Positions 1 through 6,913 are shown, numbered from the stretch's first letter. The stretch is DNA of 15,693 nt from JANNAV01 sp031384695 (GCA_031384695.1 JANNAV010000336.1:1-15693), one strand, 5' to 3'. The notes: a model not told the origin generated them from the letters alone. Program-made: numbers and translations.

Positions 1-266
1 TAATCCCAGATCGTCTTGGTGAACTCGTTCTGATTGCGGTCACGCCGGATCACGTCGGGCAGATAGGCCACCCCGGCAAGCGCATCGTCCAGCACCAAAG
101 CCGGAATACCCTGCGCAAGGGCGCGGCCCCTGAACCCGGCAAGCCACACTTGCAAACCTTCGGTCGTTCCTGCCATTTCCACCTCGGGGCTTGGGGGCGG
201 CACCACCGGATCGGCCATCGCCACATCCGCCAGCAACACCCCGATCACCAAAACAAAACCGCGCAT
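1..266 (-). CDS. Lytic murein transglycosylase, MltB/SLT_2 type (5' part only)
   Basis: Partial gene: 88 codons are visible and the rest lies beyond the left edge. Proteins of this family cleave the MurNAc-GlcNAc bond of peptidoglycan in the periplasm, leaving 1,6-anhydro ends. The translation opens with a hydrophobic signal peptide (MRGFVLVIGVLLADVAMA, probable cut after residue 18). A stretch typical of the SLT_2 domain start follows: a tryptophan-containing helix, then GIPALVLDDALAGV and DVIRRDRNQNEFTKTIWDY, which matches the usual PDVIRRDRNQ.EF pattern. The catalytic glutamate would be outside the window. The ATG lies 6 bp after the rnr stop, with a GAGGGG ribosome site very close to it; the GTG codon just before is an alternative start. 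The spacing suggests co-transcription with rnr. Family recognition rests on motif memory. Confidence 0.8.
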   Translation of the reverse strand, partial: MRGFVLVIGVLLADVAMADPVVPPPSPEVEMAGTTEGLQVWLAGFRGRALAQGIPALVLDDALAGVAYLPDVIRRDRNQNEFTKTIWD

Positions 267-272
267 CACCCC

Positions 273-2525
273 TCACTGCCGCTTGCGGATCACCTTGCGC
301 TTGGCCGCCGCCGCCCTTGCCTTGGCCGGCCCCGGCTTGCGCGCATTGAACCGCCCACCCGGCCTGCCGCCACGCCCCTGCGGCAAAGCCTTGCCGGCGA
401 TCTCCAGCAATTCTAGCATCAGGCCCCCCGTCACCGGCACCGCCTCGGTCAGGCGCACCAGCACGCGCGCACCGATGCCGATCACCACCCCGGTATCCGA
501 CCCGGTCAGGCTTTGCGCCTCGGCATCGAAATGGAAGTATTCCGCCCCGATGGCCCGGATCGGGATCAACCCATCCGCCCCGGTTTCCTCCAGCTTCACA
601 AACAGCCCGAACCGCTGCACGCCCGAAATGCGACCCCTAAACTCGGCCCCCACGCGGTCGGACAGATAGGCGGCAAGATAGCGGTCGTTGGTATCGCGCT
701 CGGCCACCATTGACCGGCGCTCGGTATCGGAAATCTGCTTGGCCGTCTCATCCAGATTTTCGATATCCCAGGCTGACAACCCATCATCCCCCCAGCCATG
801 CCCCGCAATCAGCGCGCGGTGTACGATCAGATCGGAATAGCGACGGATCGGCGAGGTAAAATGCGCATAGTTCCGCAGGGCCAGCCCGAAATGCCCGAAA
901 TTCTGCGCGTTGTAGTAGGCCTGTGTCATACTGCGCAGGGTCGAGATGTTCAGAAGTTCATCAAAATCGGTGCCGCGCGCCTGCGCCAGCATCCGGTTCA
1001 GGTGTGCTGTTTTCAGAACCTGCCCCTTGGCAAGGGTAAAGCCCGACGCCTCCACTACCTCGCGCAAACCGTCCAGTTTTTGCGGGCTGGGCTCCTCGTG
1101 CACCCGAAACAAAACCGGGCGTTTCAGCCGCACTAACTCCTCGGCGGCCGAGACATTGGCAAGGATCATGAACTCTTCGATCAGCTTGTGCGCGTCAAAC
1201 CGTTCGTAAAACGCCACCGACAGCACCCGGCCATCCTCGCCCAGCACAATCTTGCGCTCGGGCAATTCCAGATCAAGCGGTTGCCGCAACGCGCGGGCCA
1301 GCTTGGCCGCCTCATACGCAGCATAAAGCGGCGTGATCACCTGATCCATCAATGCCGCCGCGCGGGGTGACGCCCGCCCCTCAACCGCATCCTGCACCTC
1401 GGCATAATGAAACGACGCGCGCGAGCACATCAGCCCGCGCACAAAACGGTGGCGGATTTTCTGGCCTTCGGCGTCCAGCGTCATCTGCACCGCAAGGCAG
1501 GCGCGGTCCACATTTTCGTGCAGGCTGCACAGATCGCCCGACAGCACATCCGGCAGCATCGGCACCACGCGGTCGGGGAAATAGGTGGAATTGCCCCGCT
1601 TGCGCGCCTCACGGTCCAATTGAGAACCGGGGCGCACGTAATGCGCCACATCAGCAATCGCCACCCAAACCACGAAACCGCCGGGATTGGCCGGGTTCGC
1701 ATCCGCCTCGGCATAAACCGCATCATCACGGTCGCGCGCATCCACCGGGTCGATGGTGACAAGCGGCAGGTGGCGCAGGTCTTCGCGCCCGGCAAGGGCG
1801 GCGGCGCGCGCCCGGTCAGCCTCGGCGATCACCGCATCGGGGAACTGATCCGGGATGCCGTGCTGGTGGATGGCGATCAGGGAAACCGCGCGCGGCCCGG
1901 AAGGATCGCCCAGCCGCTGAGTGATGCGCGCCTGCGGCAGGCCCATCCGCTTTGGCCCGATCTGCTCGGCCTCCACCAACTCGCCGTCGCGGGCGTCATT
2001 GGTGTAACCCTGCGCCACCGACCATTCCTTATCGGCCCCTTTATCAATCGGCACGATCCGCCCGCCGTCCGATCCGGCGCGAAACACCCCCAGCACTTTC
2101 AGCGGGTTATGCCCCAGCGCCCGGATCAGCCGCGCTTCATAGGCATGATCGGCGCCCGAAACCGGCGACAGCCGCGCCAGAATCCGGTCGCCCGCCCCCA
2201 AAGCCGGATCGCCCTTTTGCGGCATGATCAGAATGCGGGGTGCAGCGTCTGATCCTTCCTCCAGCGGCCGCGCAAACAGATCACCGGCACTGTCCGGCGC
2301 CAGCACCATCAGCACCGAAACCGGCGGCAGGCTTGCCGGATCGCGGAAGCGGCGCTCCTTGCGGGCCAGCGCGCCCTCGTCCTCCATCTCGCGCAGCAGG
2401 CGCTTCAGATCAATGCGGGCATCGCCCTTGATGCCAAAAGCCTTGGCAATATCGCGCTTGGCCGATACGCCGGGATTGTCTTTGATCCACTGCAGGATCA
2501 GGGCTTTGGTGGGAAAAGTGTTCAT
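273..2525 (-). CDS. rnr: Ribonuclease R (3'-5' exoribonuclease)
   Basis: Encodes 750 residues, the normal size for alphaproteobacterial RNase R, a processive 3'-5' exoribonuclease that degrades structured RNA in the cytoplasm. Order of parts: an N-terminal winged-helix-like region (about 1-60, with AKRDIAKAFGIKG), cold-shock/OB folds (about 65-240), the RNB catalytic domain (about 250-590), an S1 domain (about 622-708) and a basic Arg/Lys-rich tail (712-750). The RNB active site is intact: the motif DPVDARDRDDAV gives Asp259, Asp265, Asp267 and Asp268 as the metal-binding acids, and HFTSPIRRYSDLIVHR (555-570) is the second signature. The gene lies 59 bp after dapE on the same strand and 6 bp before the MltB-like gene. 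The ATG start fits the family N-terminus. I am confident of the identity. Confidence 0.97.
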   Translation of the reverse strand: MNTFPTKALILQWIKDNPGVSAKRDIAKAFGIKGDARIDLKRLLREMEDEGALARKERRFRDPASLPPVSVLMVLAPDSAGDLFARPLEEGSDAAPRILIMPQKGDPALGAGDRILARLSPVSGADHAYEARLIRALGHNPLKVLGVFRAGSDGGRIVPIDKGADKEWSVAQGYTNDARDGELVEAEQIGPKRMGLPQARITQRLGDPSGPRAVSLIAIHQHGIPDQFPDAVIAEADRARAAALAGREDLRHLPLVTIDPVDARDRDDAVYAEADANPANPGGFVVWVAIADVAHYVRPGSQLDREARKRGNSTYFPDRVVPMLPDVLSGDLCSLHENVDRACLAVQMTLDAEGQKIRHRFVRGLMCSRASFHYAEVQDAVEGRASPRAAALMDQVITPLYAAYEAAKLARALRQPLDLELPERKIVLGEDGRVLSVAFYERFDAHKLIEEFMILANVSAAEELVRLKRPVLFRVHEEPSPQKLDGLREVVEASGFTLAKGQVLKTAHLNRMLAQARGTDFDELLNISTLRSMTQAYYNAQNFGHFGLALRNYAHFTSPIRRYSDLIVHRALIAGHGWGDDGLSAWDIENLDETAKQISDTERRSMVAERDTNDRYLAAYLSDRVGAEFRGRISGVQRFGLFVKLEETGADGLIPIRAIGAEYFHFDAEAQSLTGSDTGVVIGIGARVLVRLTEAVPVTGGLMLELLEIAGKALPQGRGGRPGGRFNARKPGPAKARAAAAKRKVIRKRQ

Positions 2526-2584
2526 GCTCCGCGCCTATCACAGCCCCGCCCGCCGCGAAAGACCAAGCCGGGCCGTCCCCCGGT

Positions 2585-3739
2585 TCAGGCGAAATAGTCG
2601 CGCAGCACCCGGCCATAGATTGATTTCAATTGATGGATCTGCGCCACATTCACCCGCTCATCGACCTGATGCATGCTTTGGCCCACCAGACCAAACTCCA
2701 CCACCGGGCAATGGGCTTTCACAAACCGCGCGTCCGAAGTACCGCCCGAGGTGGACATCGCAGGCTTTACCCCGGTTTCTGCCTGCACCGCCCGCGCCAC
2801 CATCGCCGACCATTCCCCCGGCGGCGTCACGAAACTTTCGCCTGAAACCGAAGTGCGCATGGCAATCTGCACCCCGGTTGCGGCCTGCACCGCATCCGCC
2901 TCGGCCCGCAGCCATGCGGCAAGGCTTTCGCCACTGTGCAGATCATTATAGCGGATGTTGACCGTAGCCGATCCCTTGGCCGGGATCACATTGGTGGTGG
3001 GGTTGCCGCAATCAATGGTGGTGATCGCCAGCGACGAGGCATCGAAATGCGCGGTGCCTTCGTCCAGCACATGCGCGTCAATCCGCGCCAGCAGTCGCAC
3101 CAGCGCCAACATCGGGTTTTTCGCGCGGTGCGGATAGGCGGAATGGCCCTGCACCCCCAGTGCCGAAAACCAGCAGGTCATCGACCCGCGCCGCCCGATC
3201 TTCATCATTTCGCCCATCACGTTGGGGCAGGTAGGCTCGCCGACCAGACAATGCGTCATCCGCTCGCCCGACGCGGCCATCCAATCCAGCAGGGCCACGG
3301 TGCCATCCTCGGCGATGTCCTCCTCGTCGCCGGTGATGGCAAGGATCACCGCGCCATCGGGCGGTGTCGTGCGCACGAAATCCACCGCAGCAGCAGCAAA
3401 GGCCGCCACCCCCGATTTCATATCGACAGCGCCGCGCCCATAGATCCAGCCGTCCACTTCATCCGCACCGAACGGTTCATGCGTCCATGCCGCCAGATCG
3501 CCCACCGGCACCACATCGGTGTGGCCGTTAAAGCCGAAAGACTTGTTCGCCCCGCGCGCGCCCCAACGGGCGAAAAGATTGGCGATGCCGTTCCGGTCCA
3601 CCCGCGTGCAGTCGAACCCGGCATCCGAAAGCAGCGCCTGCAACAGCACCAAAGCCCCGCCTTCGGCAGGCGTCACGCTGGCACAGCGGATCAGATCGGC
3701 GGTCAGCCGGGCGGGGTCTATGGGCAAATGGCTGGCCAT
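2585..3739 (-). CDS. dapE: Succinyl-diaminopimelate desuccinylase
   Basis: Encodes 384 residues of the M20 metallohydrolase family. DapE removes succinate from N-succinyl-LL-diaminopimelate, giving LL-DAP for lysine and peptidoglycan synthesis. The two-zinc site is complete: His73 and Asp75 in GHTDVVP, bridging Asp106 in GRGAVDMKSG, catalytic Glu139 and metal-binding Glu140 in TGDEE, Glu168 in VGEPT and His357 in GQSMHQVDE. The inserted dimerisation domain spans roughly 180-290, with GVQGHSAYPH and the TNVIPAKG stretch. Length is normal. The start is set by a near-perfect AAGGAG site 7 nt upstream. rnr follows 59 bp downstream, so the two may share a transcript. Upstream is a non-coding stretch shared with the divergent Hint gene, where the dapE promoter should lie. 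Confidence 0.97.
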   Translation of the reverse strand: MASHLPIDPARLTADLIRCASVTPAEGGALVLLQALLSDAGFDCTRVDRNGIANLFARWGARGANKSFGFNGHTDVVPVGDLAAWTHEPFGADEVDGWIYGRGAVDMKSGVAAFAAAAVDFVRTTPPDGAVILAITGDEEDIAEDGTVALLDWMAASGERMTHCLVGEPTCPNVMGEMMKIGRRGSMTCWFSALGVQGHSAYPHRAKNPMLALVRLLARIDAHVLDEGTAHFDASSLAITTIDCGNPTTNVIPAKGSATVNIRYNDLHSGESLAAWLRAEADAVQAATGVQIAMRTSVSGESFVTPPGEWSAMVARAVQAETGVKPAMSTSGGTSDARFVKAHCPVVEFGLVGQSMHQVDERVNVAQIHQLKSIYGRVLRDYFA

Positions 3740-4005
3740 CGGGCGCTCCTTGGGGCGGGTTTTTCAATCCAATACCGGCTGCCGGGCCACCCCGCAACCG
3801 CATCGCGATGTGTGGCAAGCCCGCAACCCTTGCGCGCACGGGCAAAGCGCCGTCCGTTTTGGGATGACACTCAGCCATTTCCCGCCTATCCCTCCATCAT
3901 AATAATAAGTCCCAAGGCAGGGCAAACGCCGGGCCCGCGTGCCCGGGCCGGGCATGGTATTTGCCGGTGGCGTTTGGGCTGTCTCCAAAGGACAGGGAGA
4001 CGGAA
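3740..4005. promoter_or_regulatory. Divergent intergenic region between dapE and the Hint gene
   Basis: This 266-bp stretch holds no gene I can support on either strand. It must carry the promoters for dapE (leftward) and the Hint locus (rightward), but I see no convincing -35/-10 pair. The right half can fold: CAAACGCC at 3923-3930 is repeated inverted as GGCGTTTG at 3969-3976, and a GC-rich hairpin (CCGGGC at 3929-3934 with GCCCGG at 3941-3946) competes with or nests inside it. Just before the ATG at 4006, GTCTCC (3981-3986) can pair with GGAGAC (3996-4001), which would cover the ribosome site. The dapE ribosome site AAGGAG lies at the left edge. Confidence 0.5.
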
Positions 4006-4104
4006 ATGGCGACAGACGCCGCGCGGATGCAGCAGACCAACGCCTTTGCCCCGCCCCCGGCGCAAGCCGCCGTTCCAGACCTTGCCCGCACTCTGGCTGC
4101 CTGA
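4006..4104 (+). pseudogene. Detached N-terminal fragment of the Hint-domain gene (frameshifted)
   Basis: A short open frame (32 codons, MATDAARMQQTNAFAPPPAQ...) starts at an ATG with a good AGGGAGA ribosome site 5 nt upstream and ends at TGA 4102-4104, 23 bp before the next ATG. Its codons have the local third-position G/C preference, unlike the overlapping frames. Removing one C from the CC at 4080-4081 lets it continue as VPDLPALWLPDRAVGIPQH in the next frame. Removing one copy of the CATG repeat at 4127-4134 then joins this to DWIALSDRTPP of the main ORF. I read it as the true start of the Hint protein, now separated by two frameshifts. The alternative is a real 32-residue leader peptide; sequencing error is also possible. 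Confidence 0.5.
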
Positions 4105-4127
4105 TCGCGCGGTGGGGATCCCTCAGC

Positions 4128-5153
4128 ATGCATGATTGGATCGCCCTCTCAGACCGCACCCCCCCGGTGGCCGACGCCAACGCAACCGGCTTGCTGAACG
4201 CAGGCCTGCTGGTGATGGAATTGGCGCTGCCGTTTGAGGGTGCCAGCCTGCTGCTTGATTTCCACGCAAGCGACGGTTGGCCCCGCACCTTCGCGGTGTT
4301 TCATGATCTTGCGGCGGGGCTTGTGGTGATGCACCGGCAAGGCAAGGCCATCGCGCGCCATGTTCTGCCCGGCCCGCTGCCGGCAGGCGAGGGCACGGCG
4401 CGGCTCAGCTTTCGCTTTGATGCCCCCGCCCGCCGCTGGAGCCTCAGCTTCGAGATCATCGGTGCCGGGGCGCGGCCAAACCCGGCGCGCGTCAGCAGCA
4501 GCGGCACCAACCCGCTGCCCTTGCCGATGGCCGATCTTGCCCGGCTCTGCGCCAGCGGTGCCGACAGCCGCCGCCACCCGTCTGTGCTGTGGTTCGGTGT
4601 CACTCGGGGCGAGGCTCCGCCCGCCCGCGCGCCATGGGTCGGCCTGCGCACCCCGGTGAAAACCGCGCGTGGCGTGTTGCCGGCCGGCTATCTGGTGCCG
4701 GGCGACCGGGTGCAGACGCTTGATGACGGCATGCTCCCCTTGCACGCGCTGCACAAGTTCGAACTGCCCAGCCGCGGCTCTTTCGCGCCGGTGCTGTTGC
4801 GCGCGCCCTATTACGGCGCGCGCGCTGATCTTTTGGTTGCCTCGGATCAACTGCTGGCCCTGAGCGGCACCGAGGTGGAGTATCTCTTTGGCGAAGACGA
4901 GGTGCTGGTCGAGGCCGGGCATCTGGTGGATGGCCGCACCGCGATCCGCGATCAGCGCCGCGCGGTAACCGCCTCGGCATCGCTGGATTTCGGCCTGCCC
5001 ACCCTGATCGAGGCCGACAGCTGCGCCATTCTGTGCCCCGCCTCGCCGCAACTGGCCGCGATGACAACCCTGCCGCGCCGCCACCTGAAAGACTTCGAAG
5101 CGCTGACCCTGATGGCGCTTTTCGGGCGCAATTCCCAAAGCCGGGTCGCCTGA
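4128..5153 (+). CDS. Hint-fold domain protein, Rhodobacterales type, 5' end disrupted
   Basis: From the ATG at 4128 this encodes 341 residues; the true gene probably began at 4006. Residues about 1-165 form an N-terminal region with beta-strand-like sequence that I cannot name. Residues about 172-300 resemble the Hint_2 fold found in many Rhodobacterales proteins: TARGVLPAGYLVPGDRVQTL, then RADLLVASDQLLALSG, then FGEDEVLVEAGHLVDGR. Active Hint domains start with Cys and carry SPQHR; here the Cys position lies in GLRTPV (172-177) with no Cys, and Asp240-Gln241 replaces the His motif, so self-splicing is not expected. No signal peptide is visible. The ribosome site before 4128 is weak. The gene ends 3 bp from the convergent 117-residue gene. 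Function is unknown. Extending the frame upstream to 3939 gives a non-protein-like sequence, so I rejected that start. Confidence 0.7.
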   Translation: MHDWIALSDRTPPVADANATGLLNAGLLVMELALPFEGASLLLDFHASDGWPRTFAVFHDLAAGLVVMHRQGKAIARHVLPGPLPAGEGTARLSFRFDAPARRWSLSFEIIGAGARPNPARVSSSGTNPLPLPMADLARLCASGADSRRHPSVLWFGVTRGEAPPARAPWVGLRTPVKTARGVLPAGYLVPGDRVQTLDDGMLPLHALHKFELPSRGSFAPVLLRAPYYGARADLLVASDQLLALSGTEVEYLFGEDEVLVEAGHLVDGRTAIRDQRRAVTASASLDFGLPTLIEADSCAILCPASPQLAAMTTLPRRHLKDFEALTLMALFGRNSQSRVA

Positions 5154-5156
5154 CAA

Positions 5157-5510
5157 TTATTCGTAAAACGGCGTCATCTGTGCCACCACGACCGAATTTT
5201 CGTCCAGCGCCCGCTGCATCAGTGCGCGCTCTTCCGGGTCAATCTCGTCGCCCGAGGCCAGCCGTTCGTCCAGCGTGCCATAGCCCGAAACATCCAGCGG
5301 CGACATTTCGGCCTCTTTCAGGATCGCCACAGTTTCACGCACCGCCTCGGCCTCATCGACGCCCGAGGCATAGATCATCAGCGCCGCCCCGGTTGATTTT
5401 TCGGGCAACCCGTCGCCCGCCTTGCGCCCCACCTCAACCACCAGCGTGAACACATGCTGCTGCCGTTTGATCTTTTCCCGCTTTGGCGCGGCATCCGGGG
5501 TTTCACTCAT
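5157..5510 (-). CDS. Conserved hypothetical protein, 117 residues
   Basis: I cannot name a characterised family. The protein is soluble, with no signal peptide or membrane segment. It has a charged N-terminus (SETPDAAPKREKIKRQQ), a strand-like core (HVFTLVVEVGRKAG), and alternating helix and strand through GAALMIYASGVDEAEAVRETVAILKEA. An acidic C-terminal half contains DERLASGDEIDPEERALMQRALDENSVVVAQMTPFYE. It resembles a small Rhodobacterales-restricted protein I remember only as hypothetical. The chosen ATG has an AGGACGG ribosome site 3 nt upstream; an earlier in-frame ATG (5531) would add MEIQGRN but has no such site. Its stop is 3 bp from the stop of the Hint gene on the other strand, so the two genes have no room for a terminator between them. 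Confidence 0.8.
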   Translation of the reverse strand: MSETPDAAPKREKIKRQQHVFTLVVEVGRKAGDGLPEKSTGAALMIYASGVDEAEAVRETVAILKEAEMSPLDVSGYGTLDERLASGDEIDPEERALMQRALDENSVVVAQMTPFYE

Positions 5511-5714
5511 GTTCCGTCCTTGGATTTCCATCGGGCCCTAGTTTACCCGCCGGATTGCTGCCCACAGGGCGAATTGTCAACGCCGCATCCCGCGCCCCGG
5601 GGATTCTCCGCTGTTTCACGATCTTGTGATGGCGCGCCGCCGGATTCAACGGCAGTATGGCGCTCTGGCGTTGCACCAGCTTTGTGCAGCAAGTTGGATT
5701 GATGGAGGATTCGC
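5511..5714. promoter_or_regulatory. Divergent intergenic region before the cytochrome gene
   Basis: These 204 bp separate the leftward hypothetical gene from the rightward cytochrome gene, so both promoters should be here. I see no credible ORF and no FNR-type TTGAT-N4-ATCAA site, although one might be expected for a respiratory cytochrome. A small dyad (TGCAC at about 5674-5678 with GTGCA at 5686-5690) lies just upstream of the cytochrome ribosome site. A 9-bp direct repeat CGCCGGATT occurs near 5549 and 5639. Both could be chance. Confidence 0.4.
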
Positions 5715-6149
5715 ATGAAATTTACTGCAAAAGCTATGCTTGTCGGTTGCACCCTGTTCGCTGGCCTCGCCTTTGCCGCAGAGGCCACCGATCCAACCGT
5801 CAAGGCCTGGCAGGAACTGATGGATGGCCAAGGCGGCAGCATGAAGGTTCTGGGCGGCATGGCCAGCGGCGAAGTGCCGTTTGATGCCGCCGCCGCCGGG
5901 GCCGCCAAGGCCGCCCTTATGGCTTCATCCGCCGAAATCGGTGCCAAATTCATGACGCAGGCCACCGACCCCAAATCGAAAGCCAAGCCGGAAATCTGGA
6001 CTGAGTGGGACGATTTTATGGCCGACGGCAAAAAACTGAACGAGGCCGCCACCGCGTTGGACGCCAGCACCGCTGATGGCCTGAAGGCAGGACTCGGCGC
6101 CGTCGGGGCCGTCTGCAAAGACTGCCACACCGAATTCAAGGCCAGCTAA
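5715..6149 (+). CDS. Periplasmic cytochrome c'/c-556 family protein
   Basis: Encodes 144 residues: a Sec signal peptide (MKFTAKAMLVGCTLFAGLAFA, cut near residue 21) and a four-helix-bundle cytochrome. The single haem site is near the C-terminus, as usual for class II cytochromes c: Cys134-Lys-Asp-Cys137-His138. The first helix reads AWQELMDGQGGSMKVL, very like the GGSMK region of Rhodobacter cytochrome c', but Met36 sits where c-556 proteins carry their Met axial ligand and c' carries a bulky aromatic. It may therefore be a low-spin c-556-like carrier rather than a gas-binding c'. The partner is unknown. The start is fixed by GGAGG 7 nt upstream of the ATG. It stands alone, followed by a terminator hairpin. 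Confidence 0.88.
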   Translation: MKFTAKAMLVGCTLFAGLAFAAEATDPTVKAWQELMDGQGGSMKVLGGMASGEVPFDAAAAGAAKAALMASSAEIGAKFMTQATDPKSKAKPEIWTEWDDFMADGKKLNEAATALDASTADGLKAGLGAVGAVCKDCHTEFKAS

Positions 6150-6167
6150 AGCGGTTTGCCAAACCCG

Positions 6168-6198
6168 AAGGCCTCCGGTTTCAACCCCGGGGCCTTTT
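6168..6198 (+). terminator. Rho-independent terminator after the cytochrome gene
   Basis: AAGGCC (6168-6173) plus CCGG (6175-6178) pair with CCGG (6187-6190) plus GGCCTT (6191-6196), leaving an 8-nt loop and one bulged T, and the stem runs into TTTT. It begins 18 bp after the cytochrome stop. The opposite strand lacks a good T tract, so it is less likely to stop transcription of the convergent I78 genes. Confidence 0.75.
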
Positions 6199-6207
6199 GC
6201 GCGGCCC

Positions 6208-6495
6208 TCAGCCGCACTCAACGTGGGTGATAACCTCCTGCCCGTTCACCCTGATGTTCAGCCGCCCCGGCGAATAATCCATGGTCACCGCCATGCCGGG
6301 CCGGATAACCCGCGTCACCACGCCAAACCGCATGGTTTCCAGCACTCTGGCGCTTTGGCCCACCAAACCCTGCAACGCAGCGGCCCCACAGGCGGCAACC
6401 TCGGGCGCGGGCGTGCCCGGGCGCGGCGCCTCTGCCGGGGCCACGCAGGCCTGCAACACCAGAACCACCGCCAATATCCCCTTGTAAAACTGCAT
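6208..6495 (-). CDS. I78-family peptidase inhibitor lipoprotein
   Basis: Encodes 95 residues. The N-terminus (MQFYKGILAVVLVLQACVAP) is a lipoprotein signal with lipobox LQAC, so Cys17 should be lipidated and the protein anchored in the envelope. The mature part matches the I78 inhibitor pattern: Ala-Cys36-Gly, then LQGLVGQSARVLETMRFG, then the signature TRVIRPGMAVTMDYSPGRLNIRVN, ending in Cys94-Gly. Cys36 and Cys94 probably form a disulfide. Members are proposed inhibitors of serine peptidases; the target here is not known. The ATG has a strong purine-rich site (GAGGGGGG then CAGGAC) upstream. It follows the second I78-like gene by 24 bp on the same strand, so the pair is probably one operon. 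It converges on the cytochrome gene. Confidence 0.85.
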   Translation of the reverse strand: MQFYKGILAVVLVLQACVAPAEAPRPGTPAPEVAACGAAALQGLVGQSARVLETMRFGVVTRVIRPGMAVTMDYSPGRLNIRVNGQEVITHVECG

Positions 6496-6519
6496 GTCCT
6501 GCCCCCCTCACTTGGAAAC

Positions 6520-6870
6520 TTAACCACAAAACAGCCGCAAAATCACGCCCTGCTCGTTCAGTTGCGCGTTAAGCCGCCCGGGCTGCACCTCGGATGTCAC
6601 ATCCTGTGCGGGCCATATCGCCCGCAGCGGCCCCTGCAGGCTGACATCGGCAAGCGCCGCCAAGGGCCGCCCCGCCATCGGCGGCAAGGCGGCAATCCCG
6701 CAATGATCCGGCAACAGCGGCAGAACCAGCGCCGCCGGGCCCACGCGCGGCGCAGGCGCACAGGCCCCGATCAGTGCCGCCACAGCCATCACTGCCGTAC
6801 CCATCACCCCCGCCCAGCCGCTTACCCATTTCACGCGCAAACCCGCTTTCCCGCGTTGCTTTTTCCGCAT
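6520..6870 (-). CDS. Diverged I78-like lipoprotein
   Basis: Encodes 116 residues from the ATG at 6870. A very basic N-terminus (MRKKQRGKAGLRVKW) leads to a hydrophobic stretch and lipobox IGAC, making Cys37 the likely lipid anchor. The C-terminal half keeps the I78 framework: Cys57-Gly, an LPPMAGRPLAALADV helix, VQPGRLNAQLNEQGVI and a terminal Cys115-Gly. The RVIRPG signature that forms the presumed reactive loop is replaced by RAIWPAQDV, so inhibitory activity may differ or be lost. The start is uncertain: the ATG at 6804 (MGTAVMAV...) has a GGGGGTG site and would give a shorter signal peptide, but it lacks the basic n-region. It is a neighbour and likely old duplicate of the gene at 6208. 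It is divergent from the formaldehyde dehydrogenase gene with only 43 bp between them. Confidence 0.7.
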   Translation of the reverse strand: MRKKQRGKAGLRVKWVSGWAGVMGTAVMAVAALIGACAPAPRVGPAALVLPLLPDHCGIAALPPMAGRPLAALADVSLQGPLRAIWPAQDVTSEVQPGRLNAQLNEQGVILRLFCG

Positions 6871-6913
6871 CTTTGGCACAGCCTTGGGCCAGACATAAGA
6901 GAGGATCTGATCC
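6871..6913. promoter_or_regulatory. Short divergent promoter region, I78 pair / formaldehyde dehydrogenase
   Basis: Only 43 bp separate the two divergent starts. On the plus strand CTTTGG (6871-6876) and CATAAG (6894-6899) are 17 bp apart and could be a weak -35/-10 pair, and GAGAGGA (6899-6905) is the dehydrogenase ribosome site. The start of the I78-like gene may lie further left, which would widen the region. The assignment is weak. Confidence 0.3.

Noticed and set aside
40..276. 78-codon minus-strand ORF at the left edge
   Set aside because: The frame starting at 266 gives a signal peptide and the MltB-type DVIRRDRNQNEF motif; this other frame is Arg/Gly-rich and overlaps it.
1407..2252. 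281-codon plus-strand ORF
   Set aside because: Antisense to rnr with no ribosome site and shadow-type composition.
3939..4127. Longer start for the Hint ORF at ATG 3939
   Set aside because: The extra 63 residues (MPGPGMVFAGG...) do not look like protein and overlap the better-coded frame from 4006; no ribosome site is present.
2936..4135. 399-codon plus-strand ORF opposite dapE
   Set aside because: Most of it is antisense to the secure dapE gene and has a His/Arg/Pro-rich composition typical of shadow frames. Only its last 18 codons (LPALWLPDRAVGIPQHA) look real, as part of the frameshifted Hint gene.
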